Positions 45,377 to 54,080 of a DNA stretch of 64,000 nt are shown here, piece by piece. The notes beneath the pieces are model-generated. The model saw nothing but the letters and a program-made list of their open reading frames with translations, ran no database searches and had not been told where the DNA came from. Position 1 is the first letter of the stretch. Each line of letters opens with the position of its first letter. This DNA is from Streptomyces fumanus. GTDB taxonomy: Bacteria > Actinomycetota > Actinomycetes > Streptomycetales > Streptomycetaceae. Both the position numbers and the translations under genes were made by a program. The DNA lies in the NCBI RefSeq assembly GCF_014655295.1, contig NZ_BNBI01000023.1, positions 1 to 64,000 on the forward strand. The letters run 5' to 3'.

Positions 45377-46402
45377 TCAGTTCCGGGGCAGCCGGGCCGC
45401 CACGTAGGAGGTGAGGTCGAGCAGGCGGTTGGTGTAGCCCCACTCGTTGTCGTACCAGCCGAAGACCTTGACGAGGTCACCGTGGGTCTGGGTGAGGGGG
45501 GCATCCAGGACGCAGGACGCCGGGTCGCCGACCACGTCACGCGAGACGATCGGGGCGTCCGACACCCGCAGCACGTCCTTCAGCACTCCCTCGGCGGCCT
45601 CCCGGTAGGCGGCGTTGACCTCCTCCTCGCTCACCGCGCGTTCGAGGACCACGGTCAGGTCGGTCAGCGAGCCGTCCTCGACGGGGACGCGCACCGCGCT
45701 GCCGTCCAGCGTGCCCGCCAGCTCCGGCAGGACCAGACCCACGGCACGGGCGGCACCCGTGGTGGTGGGAATGATGTTCACCGCCGCCGAACGGCCGCGG
45801 CGCAGGTCCTTGTGGGGGCCGTCCAGGACCACCTGGTCGTTGGTGTAGCCGTGGATGGTGGTCATCAGGCCCCTGACGACGCCGAAGTGGTCGTCGAGGA
45901 CCTTCACCATGGGGGCCACGCAGTTGGTGGTGCAGGACGCGTTGGAGATTACGTGGTGCTGTTCGGGGTCGTAGGTGCCCTCGTTGACGCCCATGACGAT
46001 CGTGGCGTCGACGTCCTTGCCCGGCACGGACAGCAGGACCTTGCGCGCGCCGGCCGCCAGGTGCAGGCCGGCCCGCTCGCGGGTGCGGAAGCGGCCGGTC
46101 GACTCGATCACCACGTCCACCCCGAGGTCGCCCCAGGCCAGCGCGGCCGGATCACGCTCGGCGGTCACCCTCATCCGGTGGCCGTCCACGGTGATGGAGG
46201 TGTCGTCGTGCTCGACGGCGCGGTGCAGCCGCCCGTACGTCGAGTCGTAGGTCAGCAGGTGCGCCAGCGTCGCCGGGGAGGTGATGTCGTTGACCGCCAC
46301 CACCTCCAGCGGGGTGCCGGTGCCGGCGGTCCGTTCCAGGACACAGCGCAGGTAGTTGCGGCCGATGCGGCCGAAGCCGTTGATGCCCACACGCACAGTC
46401 AT
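45377..46402 (-). CDS. gap: Glyceraldehyde-3-phosphate dehydrogenase, type I, 341 aa
   Basis: The ATG at 46402 follows GGGGAGGA. The N-terminus VRVGINGFGRIGRNYLR is the NAD-binding Rossmann loop, and SNASCTTNCVAP carries catalytic Cys157. The C-terminus has KVFGWYDNEWGYTNRLLDL. Length and motifs are complete. The enzyme oxidises glyceraldehyde-3-phosphate in glycolysis. Its place between a stress kinase and universal stress genes, under a DevR-like box 112 bp upstream, marks it as an extra, conditionally expressed copy rather than the housekeeping one. Confidence 0.95.
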   Translation of the reverse strand: MTVRVGINGFGRIGRNYLRCVLERTAGTGTPLEVVAVNDITSPATLAHLLTYDSTYGRLHRAVEHDDTSITVDGHRMRVTAERDPAALAWGDLGVDVVIESTGRFRTRERAGLHLAAGARKVLLSVPGKDVDATIVMGVNEGTYDPEQHHVISNASCTTNCVAPMVKVLDDHFGVVRGLMTTIHGYTNDQVVLDGPHKDLRRGRSAAVNIIPTTTGAARAVGLVLPELAGTLDGSAVRVPVEDGSLTDLTVVLERAVSEEEVNAAYREAAEGVLKDVLRVSDAPIVSRDVVGDPASCVLDAPLTQTHGDLVKVFGWYDNEWGYTNRLLDLTSYVAARLPRN

Positions 46403-46513
46403 GTCTTCCGTCCTCCCCTGAGGCAAGGTACGACGCCCGGGGTCGTCCCGGGATCGCTCCCAGCCTCGCGGCCGGGTTCCCGCCCGGACAGGGGCCGTGC
46501 GGGGGCGGTCCGC

Positions 46514-46527
46514 GGGACCTTCGGCCC
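46514..46527 (-). promoter_or_regulatory. DevR/OsdR-like box, GGGACCTTCGGCCC
   Basis: The 14-mer GGGACCTTCGGCCC lies 112 bp before the GAPDH start and in the divergent region shared with the small plus-strand gene. It is an exact copy of the box at 43403-43416 and one of about eight similar dyads in the island. Confidence 0.6.
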
Positions 46528-46689
46528 GGTACGGCCCGCCGCCGCGCGCTCGGACGGCGACGGCGACGGAGCTGCCCTGACGAGGACGGCCGGCCCGCCG
46601 CGACGGCGGGTGTGCTGCCGGACCCGAGCACGTCCGCCGGGGGGGGCCGCGCGCACCGACCGGGCGGCCGGCAGGTACGAGGACACCGT

Positions 46690-47058
46690 TCCGGTCCGGA
46701 AGGGTAGCCCGACGTCCGCCGTCGACCGGGTCGCCGACTTCTACGGCGGCTACATCGACGGGCTGCACGACTCGGGCCACGGCCGGCTCACCGACGCCCT
46801 GCGCGTCCATTACCTGACCGCCGAGCTCCGGGAGAGGCTGGCCCGCTGGGAGGCCGGCCGTCGTCCGGACGTGTGCTCCGCTTCCGCGGAGTGCCGGCGG
46901 CCTGGGAGGTCGCCTACACCGACAGCGCAATGGGCAAGTGCCGGACCCGTGTGACGCTCACCTGGCGGGCTTCGGGCAACCGTGTGCACCGCACCCGCCT
47001 GACGGTCCAGTCGGACCTGGCCACACGGCTCATCTCCGACATCCGGCCCGGCGACTGA
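46690..47058 (+). pseudogene. Exported-type hypothetical gene, frameshifted
   Basis: The frame reads VDRVADFYGGYIDGLHDSGH, RLTDALRVHYLTAELRERLA and ARWEAGRRPD. At about 46878 a missing base shifts it to VLRFRGVPAAWEVAYTDSAM and CRTRVTLTWRASGNRVHRTR, then LTVQSDLATRLISDIRPGD to a stop at 47058. It resembles streptomycete NTF2-like exported proteins. No start or signal peptide is found upstream, so the 5' end may also be damaged. It is divergent from GAPDH and may share its box. Confidence 0.5.
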
Positions 47059-47068
47059 CCCGGCGCCG

Positions 47069-47193
47069 GGCCGGCCGTAGCGAGCCGGCCGACGAGTCGC
47101 CGTCGACGACCGGTCCGCGCGCCCGGCAGCCGGCCCGTCGCACCGAAGCGGGTCCGGGGCCGGTACCACGCTCTCGGCGCGTGGCACCGGCCC
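47069..47193. terminator. Two successive hairpins after a plus-strand gene
   Basis: GGCCGGC (47069-47075) pairs with GCCGGCC (47084-47090). A stronger 15-bp stem with one mismatch, GGGCCGGTACCACGC (47157-47171) with GCGTGGCACCGGCCC (47179-47193), follows. Either could end the plus-strand transcript and the convergent one. The remaining bases to 47523 show nothing clear. Confidence 0.5.
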
Positions 47194-47523
47194 TCGTGTT
47201 ACCGGAACGGGGAGCGGAAGGGACCACCCGCTTCCCGCGGGTCCTGGTTGCGCGGTGCGCGGCACCCGTCCGCTTCTCCACGTCCTTCTCAGGTCCTTTC
47301 CACTGATGCCAGGAAAGCACCGCGGCCCGCGCGGACGGTGGGGCCGAGCGGGTCCGTCCGGCCGTGTCGCGGGTCCGAGCGGCCCGGCGGCGTGCGTCAC
47401 GGCAGCATCAGCCGGCATGTTCCCCCGGGCGGGGGGCGCTCACGGTCCGTTCGGCGAGCCGGACGTCGATCGGCGTCCGGTCCGACTCCGGCACCGTGAC
47501 CTCCCGTTGCCCGTGCTCCTTCC

Positions 47524-48426
47524 TCAGTAGTGGGGAACGACCGCGACCGGGCAGCCGGCGTGATGGATCACCGCGTGGGCGACCGGACCGGTGCGCCTGA
47601 TCGACGCGTCCTCGGTGACACGACGGCCGACGACCACGAGTCCGGCCCCGCTGGCCGCCCGCACCAGGGCACTTGCGGGCCGGGCCGGCACCACCCGTTC
47701 CAGGACCTCGACGTCCGGATACTTGTCGCGCCACACCCGCAGCACGTCGGCCAGCAGGTCCTGCCACTCCCCCGCCTGCCTCGGCTCGTCCAGCAGACCG
47801 ATCTCGCCCGGTCCGAGGGTGAGCGGGCCGGTGGCCCGCCAGGCGTGGAGGGCCTTGAGCCGTGCGTGGCGGCTGCGGGCCTCGGCGAAGGCGAACTCGA
47901 GGAGTTCGTCGCACGGGTACTCGACGTCGACGCCGACCACCACGTCCCGGTACGCGGTCCGCACGGAGGCGCCGCCGTCGGCCGACGGAAGATGTTCGTC
48001 CGCCGCCTGCTCGCCCGCCCGCACGAGCACGACCGGGCAGGTGGCCCTGGCGACCACGCCCAAGGCCACCGACCCCACCAGGAACCCGGTGAAACCGCTC
48101 AGCCCCCGGGAGCCCAGCACCAGCAGCTCGGCGGTGCCGGCAGCCGCCAGCAGGGCCGTCGTCGCCGGTCCCGCGACCTGTTCGTCATGCAGGCGTACTT
48201 CGGGACAGGCCGCTCGGACCCGCTGTTCCGCCCGGCGCAGAACGTTCCTTCCCGTATGGCGCCGGACCGCGTCCGCGGCTGCTCCGGCCCTCGCCCGGGG
48301 GTACCGGTTCCAGGCGTGCACCAGCCGCAGCTCCCGGCCGCGGCGTACCGCCTCTCGCGCCGCCCACTCGGCCGCCGCGAGGCTCTCGGCGCAACCGTCG
48401 ACTCCGGCGACAACGGGTGCGAGCAT
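47524..48426 (-). CDS. Universal stress protein, two tandem Usp domains, 300 aa
   Basis: The ATG at 48426 follows GGGAGGTG. Each half has the Usp fold: VVAGVDGCAESLAAAEWAAR to VLGSRGLSGFTGFLVGSVAL (ATP loop Gly-2x-Gly-9x-Gly-Ser), and DVVVGVDVEYPCDELLEFAF to VVVGRRVTEDASIRRTGPVA with the final VIHHAGCPVAVVPH. Tandem Usp proteins bind ATP and are among the most strongly induced dormancy proteins. The linker EQAADEHL is shared with the Usp at 55135, showing they are paralogues. Boxes lie 70-111 bp upstream. Confidence 0.92.
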   Translation of the reverse strand: MLAPVVAGVDGCAESLAAAEWAAREAVRRGRELRLVHAWNRYPRARAGAAADAVRRHTGRNVLRRAEQRVRAACPEVRLHDEQVAGPATTALLAAAGTAELLVLGSRGLSGFTGFLVGSVALGVVARATCPVVLVRAGEQAADEHLPSADGGASVRTAYRDVVVGVDVEYPCDELLEFAFAEARSRHARLKALHAWRATGPLTLGPGEIGLLDEPRQAGEWQDLLADVLRVWRDKYPDVEVLERVVPARPASALVRAASGAGLVVVGRRVTEDASIRRTGPVAHAVIHHAGCPVAVVPHY

Positions 48427-48495
48427 GACGTTCACCTCCCTGAAGCGGGTGTTCTCCGCGCTGTCAGCGTCTCGCCGCCGCCGAGCCCCGGAAAG

Positions 48496-48537
48496 GGGCC
48501 GAGGGTCCCTGTCGGCGGTCGTCGGGCCCTTTGGGCC
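48496..48537. promoter_or_regulatory. Two DevR/OsdR-like dyads between divergent stress genes
   Basis: GGGCCGAGGGTCCC (48496-48509; minus-strand reading GGGACCCTCGGCCC) and GGGCCCTTTGGGCC (48524-48537) lie in the divergent region between two Usp genes, 70 and 98 bp before the minus-strand start and about 200 bp before the plus-strand start. Confidence 0.55.
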
Positions 48538-48732
48538 TGCGCCACCGCCCGGTGCCGGGCCGGACCTCCGCTCGCTCCCGCCCGGGACCCGCCTCATCGG
48601 GGCCGGTCGGCCCACCGGCGCCGTCTCGTCGGCCGGTGCCGTCTCCCGCGCTCCGCTGCCATCTTCGAACGGACAGCGGGACGAGGCGGGGCGCGCGGAC
48701 CAGTACGGCTCTGCTCACGGAGGTGGATCGTC

Positions 48733-49482
48733 ATGAACGAACCCTTGGTCGTCGTCTGGGTCGGCCCGTCCGCTCCCGGCCGCGCCGTGGCCGACTGGGC
48801 GGCGCACGAGGCCCGTCTGGCCGGGCGTCCGCTCCGTCTGGTCCCGGCCGCGGGACCGGAACCGGTGCGGGACGCCGCGCTGATCGTCCTGGACGCCGGG
48901 GAGGCCGGACGCGCCCCGGCCGCGGCCGACCGGGCGCTCGTCGACGCGACCGCCTGTCCGGTGGTGTTCGTCCCGGCCGGCCTGCACGTCGAGGCGCTGG
49001 TGCGCCGCTCCCGCGACGTGACGCTCGGCCTGGACGCCCGGAGGCCGGCGGACGAGGCGGTCGGCTTCGCCTTCGCCGCCGCCCGGACGCGGCGGCTGCG
49101 GTTGCGCGCCGTCCACGCCTGGGCACTGCCGCCGCGTGCCGCCGCTTCGCTCTTCGGCGTACCGGAGGACAGCCGCGCCGCCTGGGAGGACCAGGAGGTG
49201 CAGATGCTGTCCGACACGCTGCGGCCGTGGCGCGCCAGGTACCCGGACGTCCGGGTACTGGAAGACGTGCGTCTGCTTCCGCCGGCCCGCTCCCTGGTCG
49301 CCGCCTGCCATGACAGCGAGCTGGTGGTCCTGGGGCGGCACCCCGGCCAGGGGTCCGGAGCGCCCGCGCGGCTGCTGGCCCGGCAGGCCCGGCGTCCCGT
49401 CGCCGTCGTCCCGTCTCCTCTCGCCGGACGTCCGGGTCCGCGGTCCGCGCCGTCCGGCCGGCACGGTCGGGAGAGCGGATGA
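48733..49482 (+). CDS. Universal stress-like protein, divergent, 249 aa
   Basis: The ATG at 48733 follows GGAGGT. Two Usp-like halves are visible but shortened: VVVWVGPSAPGRAVADWAAH to CPVVFVPAG, and DVTLGLDARRPADEAVGFAF to ELVVLGRHPGQGSGAPARLL and VAVVPS. The first half lacks the usual Gly-rich ATP loop before CPVVFVP, so it may not bind ATP there. It is divergent from the Usp at 47524 and probably coregulated. A structural or regulatory role is inferred. Confidence 0.8.
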   Translation: MNEPLVVVWVGPSAPGRAVADWAAHEARLAGRPLRLVPAAGPEPVRDAALIVLDAGEAGRAPAAADRALVDATACPVVFVPAGLHVEALVRRSRDVTLGLDARRPADEAVGFAFAAARTRRLRLRAVHAWALPPRAAASLFGVPEDSRAAWEDQEVQMLSDTLRPWRARYPDVRVLEDVRLLPPARSLVAACHDSELVVLGRHPGQGSGAPARLLARQARRPVAVVPSPLAGRPGPRSAPSGRHGRESG

Positions 49483-49834
49483 CAGGCGGTCCCGTCGGGT
49501 CCGGTGCGGCGGGGTACCGGTGGTGCCCTGGAAGGCACGGCGGTCGGCGGACCGTCGAGCGCGTGGTGCCGTGCCTCGCTCGCCTGCCGGTGGAGGACCG
49601 CGTCCCGCGCGGGCCCAGGTGGGGCCGGACGACCCTGCAACGGGGCCCTGCGGCCCGTGTCCCGGTACCCGGCCGCGCGGGACGCTGATGACAGGAGCCC
49701 GACGGCGCGCGGTACCGGGCGGCGTCGTGGACATCGGGTCCGGACGGGCTCCGGGCGCGGCGCGCGTTCGTCGCGGCGCGGTCCGACGGAACGTCACCGG
49801 CCGAGGAGGCCCAGGACAGGAGAGGACCGGAACA
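49483..49834. other. Intergenic upstream of the cNMP-binding gene
   Basis: A weak dyad GGGCCCTGCGGCCC at 49643-49656 resembles the DevR-like boxes but has a 4-base spacer. The rest is GC-rich without coding bias. Confidence 0.3.
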
Positions 49835-50299
49835 ATGACCACGACCATGGCCATCACCCTGACCACGGCCCTGCCGGCCGATCACCGCGAGCGCCTCATG
49901 AGCGAAGCGCGCGAAGTCTCCTTCGAGGCGGGTGCCCGGTTGTTCGAGGAGCGCCGGCGGGCCGACCGGTTCTGGGTGATCCGCAGCGGCACCGTCACGC
50001 TCGACGCCCGGGTTCCCGGCCGCCGGGCCGCCGTGATCGATTCGGTGAGCCACGGCGAACTCCTCGGCTGGTCCTGGCACTTCCCCCCGTACCGGTGGCA
50101 TCTGGGCGCCGAGGCGCTGAGTCCGGTGCGGGCCTGGGAGTTCGACGCGGACACCATACGGGCGATGTGCGCCGAGGACCCGGAGTTCGGCCGGTCGATC
50201 AGCTTCTGGGTCGGCTCGGTGACGGCCCAACGGCTGCACGCGACCCGCACCCGGCTGCTCGATCTCTACGCCCCTTACGGCAGCGGGCACCGGGTGTGA
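49835..50299 (+). CDS. Cyclic-nucleotide-binding domain protein, 154 aa
   Basis: The ATG at 49835 follows AGGAGAGG. The protein is a single cNMP-binding beta-roll: REVSFEAGARLFEERRRADR, FWVIRSGTVTLDARVPGRRA and SVSHGELLGWSWHFPPYRWH. The C-terminal helix (ISFWVGSVTAQRLHATRTRL) is not followed by a helix-turn-helix, so it is not a Crp-type regulator. The aromatic WSWHFPPYRWH in place of the usual phosphate-binding RxxA suggests another ligand. It is 23 bp before the CBS gene and probably in one operon with it. Confidence 0.8.
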   Translation: MTTTMAITLTTALPADHRERLMSEAREVSFEAGARLFEERRRADRFWVIRSGTVTLDARVPGRRAAVIDSVSHGELLGWSWHFPPYRWHLGAEALSPVRAWEFDADTIRAMCAEDPEFGRSISFWVGSVTAQRLHATRTRLLDLYAPYGSGHRV

Positions 50300-50322
50300 C
50301 CGGTGCGCACAGGAGGATTCTC

Positions 50323-50988
50323 ATGTCACGCAGTCCGCACACCGTGAGCGACGTCATGACGCACACCGTCGTGGCGGTGGGCCGCGGCGCGTCGTTCAAG
50401 GAGATCGTCAGACTGATGCGGCAGTGGAAGGTCAGCGCCCTGCCCGTGCTGGAGGGCGAAGGGCGCGTCGTCGGCGTCGTCTCGGAGGCGGACCTGCTGC
50501 CGAAGGAGGAGTTCCGCGACAGTGACCCCGACCGGCTCACGCAGTTGCGGCGGCTGCCGGACCTGGCCAAGGCGGGCGCCCTGACCGCGGGCGAGCTGAT
50601 GAGCACGCCTGCCGTCACCATCCAGGCCGGCGCCACGCTGGCGGAGGCGGCTCGCGTCATGGCGCTGCGGCGGGTCAAGCGTCTGCCCGTGGTCAGCGAC
50701 GGAGGCATGCTCGAAGGCGTGATCAGCCGCGCGGACCTGCTCAAGGTCTTTTTGCGCTCCGACGAGGAACTCGCCGAGGAGATCCGCCGGGACATCGTCG
50801 TCCCTCTGCTCCCGGCCTCCCCCTCGTCGGTCCGGGTGACCGTCTCGGACGGCAGGGTGACTCTGACCGGCCGACTGCGGGACCCGTCGCTGGTGCCCGT
50901 CGTCGCCCGTCTCGTCCGCGCGGTCGAGGGCGTCGTCGACGTCGACTTCGATCCCACGGGCGGCGACGCGGTGGGCCGGTCCGCCTGA
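50323..50988 (+). CDS. CBS-pair and BON domain protein, 221 aa
   Basis: The ATG at 50323 follows AGGAGG. CBS 1 (VSDVMTHTVVAVGRGASFKE, GVVSEADLL) and CBS 2 (LMSTPAVTIQAGATLAEAAR, GVISRADLLKVFLRSDEEL) are followed by BON (VRVTVSDGRVTLTGRLRDPS). It is a paralogue of the protein at 39460-40191. A role in sensing adenylate ratios is inferred. A strong bidirectional hairpin follows the gene. Confidence 0.9.
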   Translation: MSRSPHTVSDVMTHTVVAVGRGASFKEIVRLMRQWKVSALPVLEGEGRVVGVVSEADLLPKEEFRDSDPDRLTQLRRLPDLAKAGALTAGELMSTPAVTIQAGATLAEAARVMALRRVKRLPVVSDGGMLEGVISRADLLKVFLRSDEELAEEIRRDIVVPLLPASPSSVRVTVSDGRVTLTGRLRDPSLVPVVARLVRAVEGVVDVDFDPTGGDAVGRSA

Positions 50989-50990
50989 CC

Positions 50991-51040
50991 GACCGGGCCG
51001 GCACCCGAGTACGCGGGGAGGGGCGGGTGCCGGCCCGGTC
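50991..51040. terminator. 17-bp perfect stem-loop between convergent genes
   Basis: GACCGGGCCGGCACCCG (50991-51007) pairs perfectly with CGGGTGCCGGCCCGGTC (51024-51040). It lies 2 bp after the CBS stop and 70 bp before the end of the convergent gene, so it can terminate both. Confidence 0.8.
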
Positions 51041-51109
51041 ACGCATGAGCCCGTCGGCCCGACGGCGGACGGAAGACACCGATGCCCCCGCGGACGCGGT
51101 GCCGGCGGC

Positions 51110-51550
51110 TCAGGGCGGCAGCTCCACGCCGTACAGGGTGCGCCCGCCGACCAGTTCCCGGCCGGTGACCAGGTCGGCCTCGATGCGGATGAAGACCTCC
51201 ACGGGCCAGGGAACCCACGACCGGGGTCCGGTGCGGACCAAGTGCGCGTGCTCGTCCGGGTCGGTCACCACCGAGGCGGGACCGGTGACGACCACGCTCC
51301 AGCCCGACTGGGCCGCCACGTCGACCTCGTCGGCCTCGAAGGCCACCACGGCGCCGTCGACGGCACGGACCAGCTCGGAGGAGGCGGAGGTGCGCAGCAG
51401 CACGGCACCGTCCTCGGCCAGGAGGAAGTTGACCGGCAGCACGGCGGGCAGGGCGTCGCGCGTGTGCACGATGCGGCCCACCGCCGCCCGGGCCAGTCGG
51501 CGCAGGCTCTCCTGCCGGTCCAGTTCGCGGAAACCGTCATTGCGGTACAT
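51110..51550 (-). CDS. Pyridoxamine 5'-phosphate oxidase-fold flavoprotein, 146 aa
   Basis: The ATG at 51550 begins MYRNDGFRELDRQESLRRLA, the usual N-terminal helix of this family, followed by VGRIVHTRDALPAVLPVNFL and VLLRTSASSELVRAVDGAVV. The split-barrel ends with PWPVEVFIRIEADLVTGREL. These small FMN or F420/heme-binding proteins (NimA-like) are typical members of actinobacterial dormancy regulons. A box-like dyad lies 126 bp upstream, in the region shared with the divergent membrane protein. Confidence 0.85.
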   Translation of the reverse strand: MYRNDGFRELDRQESLRRLARAAVGRIVHTRDALPAVLPVNFLLAEDGAVLLRTSASSELVRAVDGAVVAFEADEVDVAAQSGWSVVVTGPASVVTDPDEHAHLVRTGPRSWVPWPVEVFIRIEADLVTGRELVGGRTLYGVELPP

Positions 51551-51675
51551 CAGCCGGTCGTCTTCCCGTGTGTCGTCCGGTGCGGCCTCCCATCCTTCCC
51601 GCGGCCGGCGGCCGGCGGCGAGGGCCGGCCGTCCCCGGCCCGCCGCCGAACGTCCCTGACCCGGCCGGAGAGCCA

Positions 51676-51690
51676 GGTCCGGTCGGTCCC
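51676..51690. promoter_or_regulatory. DevR/OsdR-like dyad with one extra base
   Basis: GGTCCGGTCGGTCCC at 51676-51690 (minus strand GGGACCGACCGGACC) lies between the divergent PPOX-fold and Rv1733c-like genes. It fits the island consensus except for one extra central base. Confidence 0.4.
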
Positions 51691-51715
51691 TCGACGTCCC
51701 TGCTCGGCCCATGAC

Positions 51716-52033
51716 ATGACCGCGTCCCGGCTGCCGGGTTCGGAGCAGGAGCGTACGTGCACGGGGCGGACGCTGGTGAGCACCGAGGTGCGGCGCGGTG
51801 AGCGTGTCACGGTGTGGCTGGACGGCCGGGACCGGCTCGTTTCCACGCCGACCGGGCGGGTCGACGCCGCCGTTGAGTCCGCGCTCTTCGGCCTCGGCGC
51901 CGCTCTCGTCGTCTCCGGTGCCGCCTTCGGCACGGCCTCCCTCGCCCGCCGGCGCCTGGACCGGCGGCGCCTGGCGCAGTGGGACGAGCAGTGGCGGCTG
52001 GTCGGCCCGCGCTGGAGCCAGCGGGCGGGCTGA
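51716..52033 (+). CDS. Rv1733c-like membrane protein, C-terminal part only, 105 aa
   Basis: The ATG at 51716 encodes a short protein. VSTEVRRGERVTVWLDGRDR is the extracytoplasmic beta-strand segment, followed by one membrane helix (SALFGLGAALVVSGAAFGTA) and a basic tail (RRRLDRRRLAQWDEQWRLVG). This is the C-terminal half of Rv1733c-type proteins, which normally have two membrane segments. Rv1733c belongs to the DosR regulon. The first segment is missing, and the start has no good ribosome site, so it may be a natural short form or a truncation. Confidence 0.6.
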   Translation: MTASRLPGSEQERTCTGRTLVSTEVRRGERVTVWLDGRDRLVSTPTGRVDAAVESALFGLGAALVVSGAAFGTASLARRRLDRRRLAQWDEQWRLVGPRWSQRAG

Positions 52034-52104
52034 CGGTTCGCGACGGGAGGTGGCCTCGTCTCCGCGCGCCCCCGGTGAGAACCACCCGACCGGCTCCTTT
52101 CCGG

Positions 52105-52118
52105 GGGCCGGTCGTCCC
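52105..52118. promoter_or_regulatory. DevR/OsdR-like dyad
   Basis: GGGCCGGTCGTCCC (minus strand GGGACGACCGGCCC) lies about 88 bp before the hydrolase-like gene start at 52206 and fits the island consensus. Confidence 0.5.
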
Positions 52119-52205
52119 TGTACGGACCGGCCGTACCGCGTTGCACTGGTATCAGCGTGGCGGAGCCGTCACGGCGCCGCCGTAGCCCGTAGGAGGTGGC
52201 GTCGT

Positions 52206-52988
52206 ATGCGCGCGAGGAACATGACCGGCGACCGGCTCACTCCGCAGGCGGAGCCCGGCGGCCATCTGGTGGGCCGGCGTCCCGCCCCGCCCGCCGGCCC
52301 CCTGGCGACCGCCGGGCCGGCTCCCCGCCTCCCGTCGCGGGGGTACGCCGTAGAGGTGCCCGCCGGGGCGCTGCGTCTGGCGGGAGCGCTGGAGGTGCCC
52401 GTCGGCGCCCGGGCCATGGCCGTGCTGACCACGGGCAGCGGCCGGCATCGGCGGGAGATGTCCGCCGCACTGCGCCGCGCGGGCCTGGGGACGCTGGTGC
52501 TGGAGCTGCTGCACCCGGCGGAGTCGGCCGTCGGCCACAACGCCTTCGACATCGTCCTGCTGGCCCGCCGCCTGGGCGCGGCCTGCGACTGGCTGCACGG
52601 GGAGACGGGACTCCCCGTGGGCTGCGCCGCCACGGGCACGCGGGCGGCCGCCGCGCTGGAGGCGGCGGCCGGTCACGACACCGTCCGTGCCGTGGTCTGC
52701 CTCAGCGGACGGCCGGAACTGGCACGCCCGTCCTCGCTGGACCGGGTTCCGGTTCCTGTCCTGCTCGTCACCGGTGGTCGCGGCACCCGGCTGCTCGGCC
52801 GCAACCGGCTGGCCGCCGACTGGCTGCGCTGTCCGCACCGCGTGGTCGAGATACCCGACGCAGCGGACCCGGTCTTCTCGGGCGACGCCGCGTGCCGCGT
52901 CCTCGCACTGGCGACCGGCTGGCTCACCGGTCACCTGGGCGGCGGCACCACGGCTCCCGCGCCACCGGCTCCTCGGACATGGACGTGA
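52206..52988 (+). CDS. Alpha/beta-hydrolase-fold (dienelactone-hydrolase-like) protein lacking the nucleophile Ser, 260 aa
   Basis: The ATG at 52206 follows AGGAGGTGG. After a Pro-rich ~45-residue N-terminus the fold reads YAVEVPAGALRLAGALEVPV, MAVLTTGSGRHRREMSAALR, LGTLVLELLHPAESAVGHNA and AACDWLHGETGLPVGCAATG. Homologues have GxSxG (FGAST) at the elbow after PVG; here it is GCAATGTR with no Ser, so the classic catalytic triad is incomplete. The C-terminus VPVPVLLVTGGRGTRLLGRN keeps the Asp-strand region. It may be a binding protein rather than a hydrolase. These genes commonly sit beside universal stress genes. Confidence 0.75.
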   Translation: MRARNMTGDRLTPQAEPGGHLVGRRPAPPAGPLATAGPAPRLPSRGYAVEVPAGALRLAGALEVPVGARAMAVLTTGSGRHRREMSAALRRAGLGTLVLELLHPAESAVGHNAFDIVLLARRLGAACDWLHGETGLPVGCAATGTRAAAALEAAAGHDTVRAVVCLSGRPELARPSSLDRVPVPVLLVTGGRGTRLLGRNRLAADWLRCPHRVVEIPDAADPVFSGDAACRVLALATGWLTGHLGGGTTAPAPPAPRTWT

Positions 52989-53211
52989 CCGTGTCCCCGG
53001 TGGCCGAGCCCGCCGGTCACCGGGGACACCGGCCTACCGGGCTCCGGTGCGCGGTCCGGCCCGGGGAACGCGCACGCCCTGCGGAACCACCCCGCCGCCG
53101 GTGAACACCGGTGGGCACGGCACGTCGTCTTCACGGCACCCGGGCCGCCGCGCCGGTGCACGGAGGTCCGGTCACCCGCTCCGCGCCGTCCGGCGGCGGG
53201 CGGGCGCACGG

Positions 53212-54075
53212 TCACACCGTGTCGGGCACGACCGCGACCGGGCAGGCGGCGTGGTGCAGAACCGTGTGACCGACCCGTCCGAGACGGTGCCCGAACTGAC
53301 CGGGGCGGCGCCGGCCGACGATCAGGAGGTCCGCCTCGTGCGAGGCGGCAAGCAGTACCCGGCGGGCGGAGCCCTCGGCCGTGTGCCGGCGCAGGTCCAC
53401 GCCGGCCGGGGCGTCGGCGAGCGCGGCCTCCAGGTGCTTGACCGCCCGTTCCTCGTACAGGCGCTCGGGCGTGCCCGTGAGCAGCGGGTGGTCGACCGTG
53501 TCGTGGGTGGGGCACCGCCACGCCCGTACCGCGTCCAGGGCGGCCCCGCGCCGCAGCGCCTCCTCGTAGGCGAAGCGGACCGCCGTCGTCGGCGTGTCGG
53601 CCGCGCCGACGACGATCCGGCCGTGCCGGCCTCCGGCAGCGCGGTGGTCGTGCCGGCCGCTGATCACGACGACCGGGCAGTCCGCCTCGGTGGCCACGGT
53701 CAGGCTGACCGAGCCGAGCAGCAGGCCGGTGAGTTCGCCGCGCCCGCAGGTGCCGACGATCACCATCGAGGCGTTGCGGGCCTCGCGCAGCAGGACGTAC
53801 TCCGGTTCCTCGGCCACCGCTTCGGTGGTGACGGAGAGGTCCGTGTGGTGGTGGCGGGCGTGGCGGGCCGCGGCGGTGAGGATGTCCGCGGGGGTCACGC
53901 GCTCGGACGGCTCGCCGAGTTCCCGGGCGAGGGCGGTGCCCTCGTAGCGTTCCCAGAGGTAGGCGTGGACGATCCGGAGGGGAACTCCGTGCAGGGCGGC
54001 CTCGTCGGCCGCCCAGTCGACGGCCCGCAGGCTCGCTTCGGAGCCGTCGACGCCGACGACCAGGGGCAGGTACAC
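53212..54075 (-). CDS. Universal stress protein, two tandem Usp domains, 287 aa
   Basis: The GTG at 54075 is chosen because GGGAGG lies upstream, overlapping the end of the dehydrogenase gene. Domain 1: LVVGVDGSEASLRAVDWAAD to IVGTCGRGELTGLLLGSVSL and CPVVVISG. Domain 2: RIVVGAADTPTTAVRFAYEE to LIVGRRRPGQFGHRLGRVGH and CPVAVVPD. Both Gly-rich ATP loops are present. It is the third gene of the Usp-Adh-Usp operon. Confidence 0.92.
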   Translation of the reverse strand: MYLPLVVGVDGSEASLRAVDWAADEAALHGVPLRIVHAYLWERYEGTALARELGEPSERVTPADILTAAARHARHHHTDLSVTTEAVAEEPEYVLLREARNASMVIVGTCGRGELTGLLLGSVSLTVATEADCPVVVISGRHDHRAAGGRHGRIVVGAADTPTTAVRFAYEEALRRGAALDAVRAWRCPTHDTVDHPLLTGTPERLYEERAVKHLEAALADAPAGVDLRRHTAEGSARRVLLAASHEADLLIVGRRRPGQFGHRLGRVGHTVLHHAACPVAVVPDTV

Positions 54076-54080
54076 CGTTC

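Noticed and set aside
48733..49482. Canonical ATP-binding tandem Usp
   Set aside because: The first half lacks the Gly-rich ATP loop, so it was labelled Usp-like instead of a standard Usp.
49835..50299. Crp/Fnr-type transcription factor
   Set aside because: There is no helix-turn-helix after the cNMP-binding domain; the protein ends at 154 residues.
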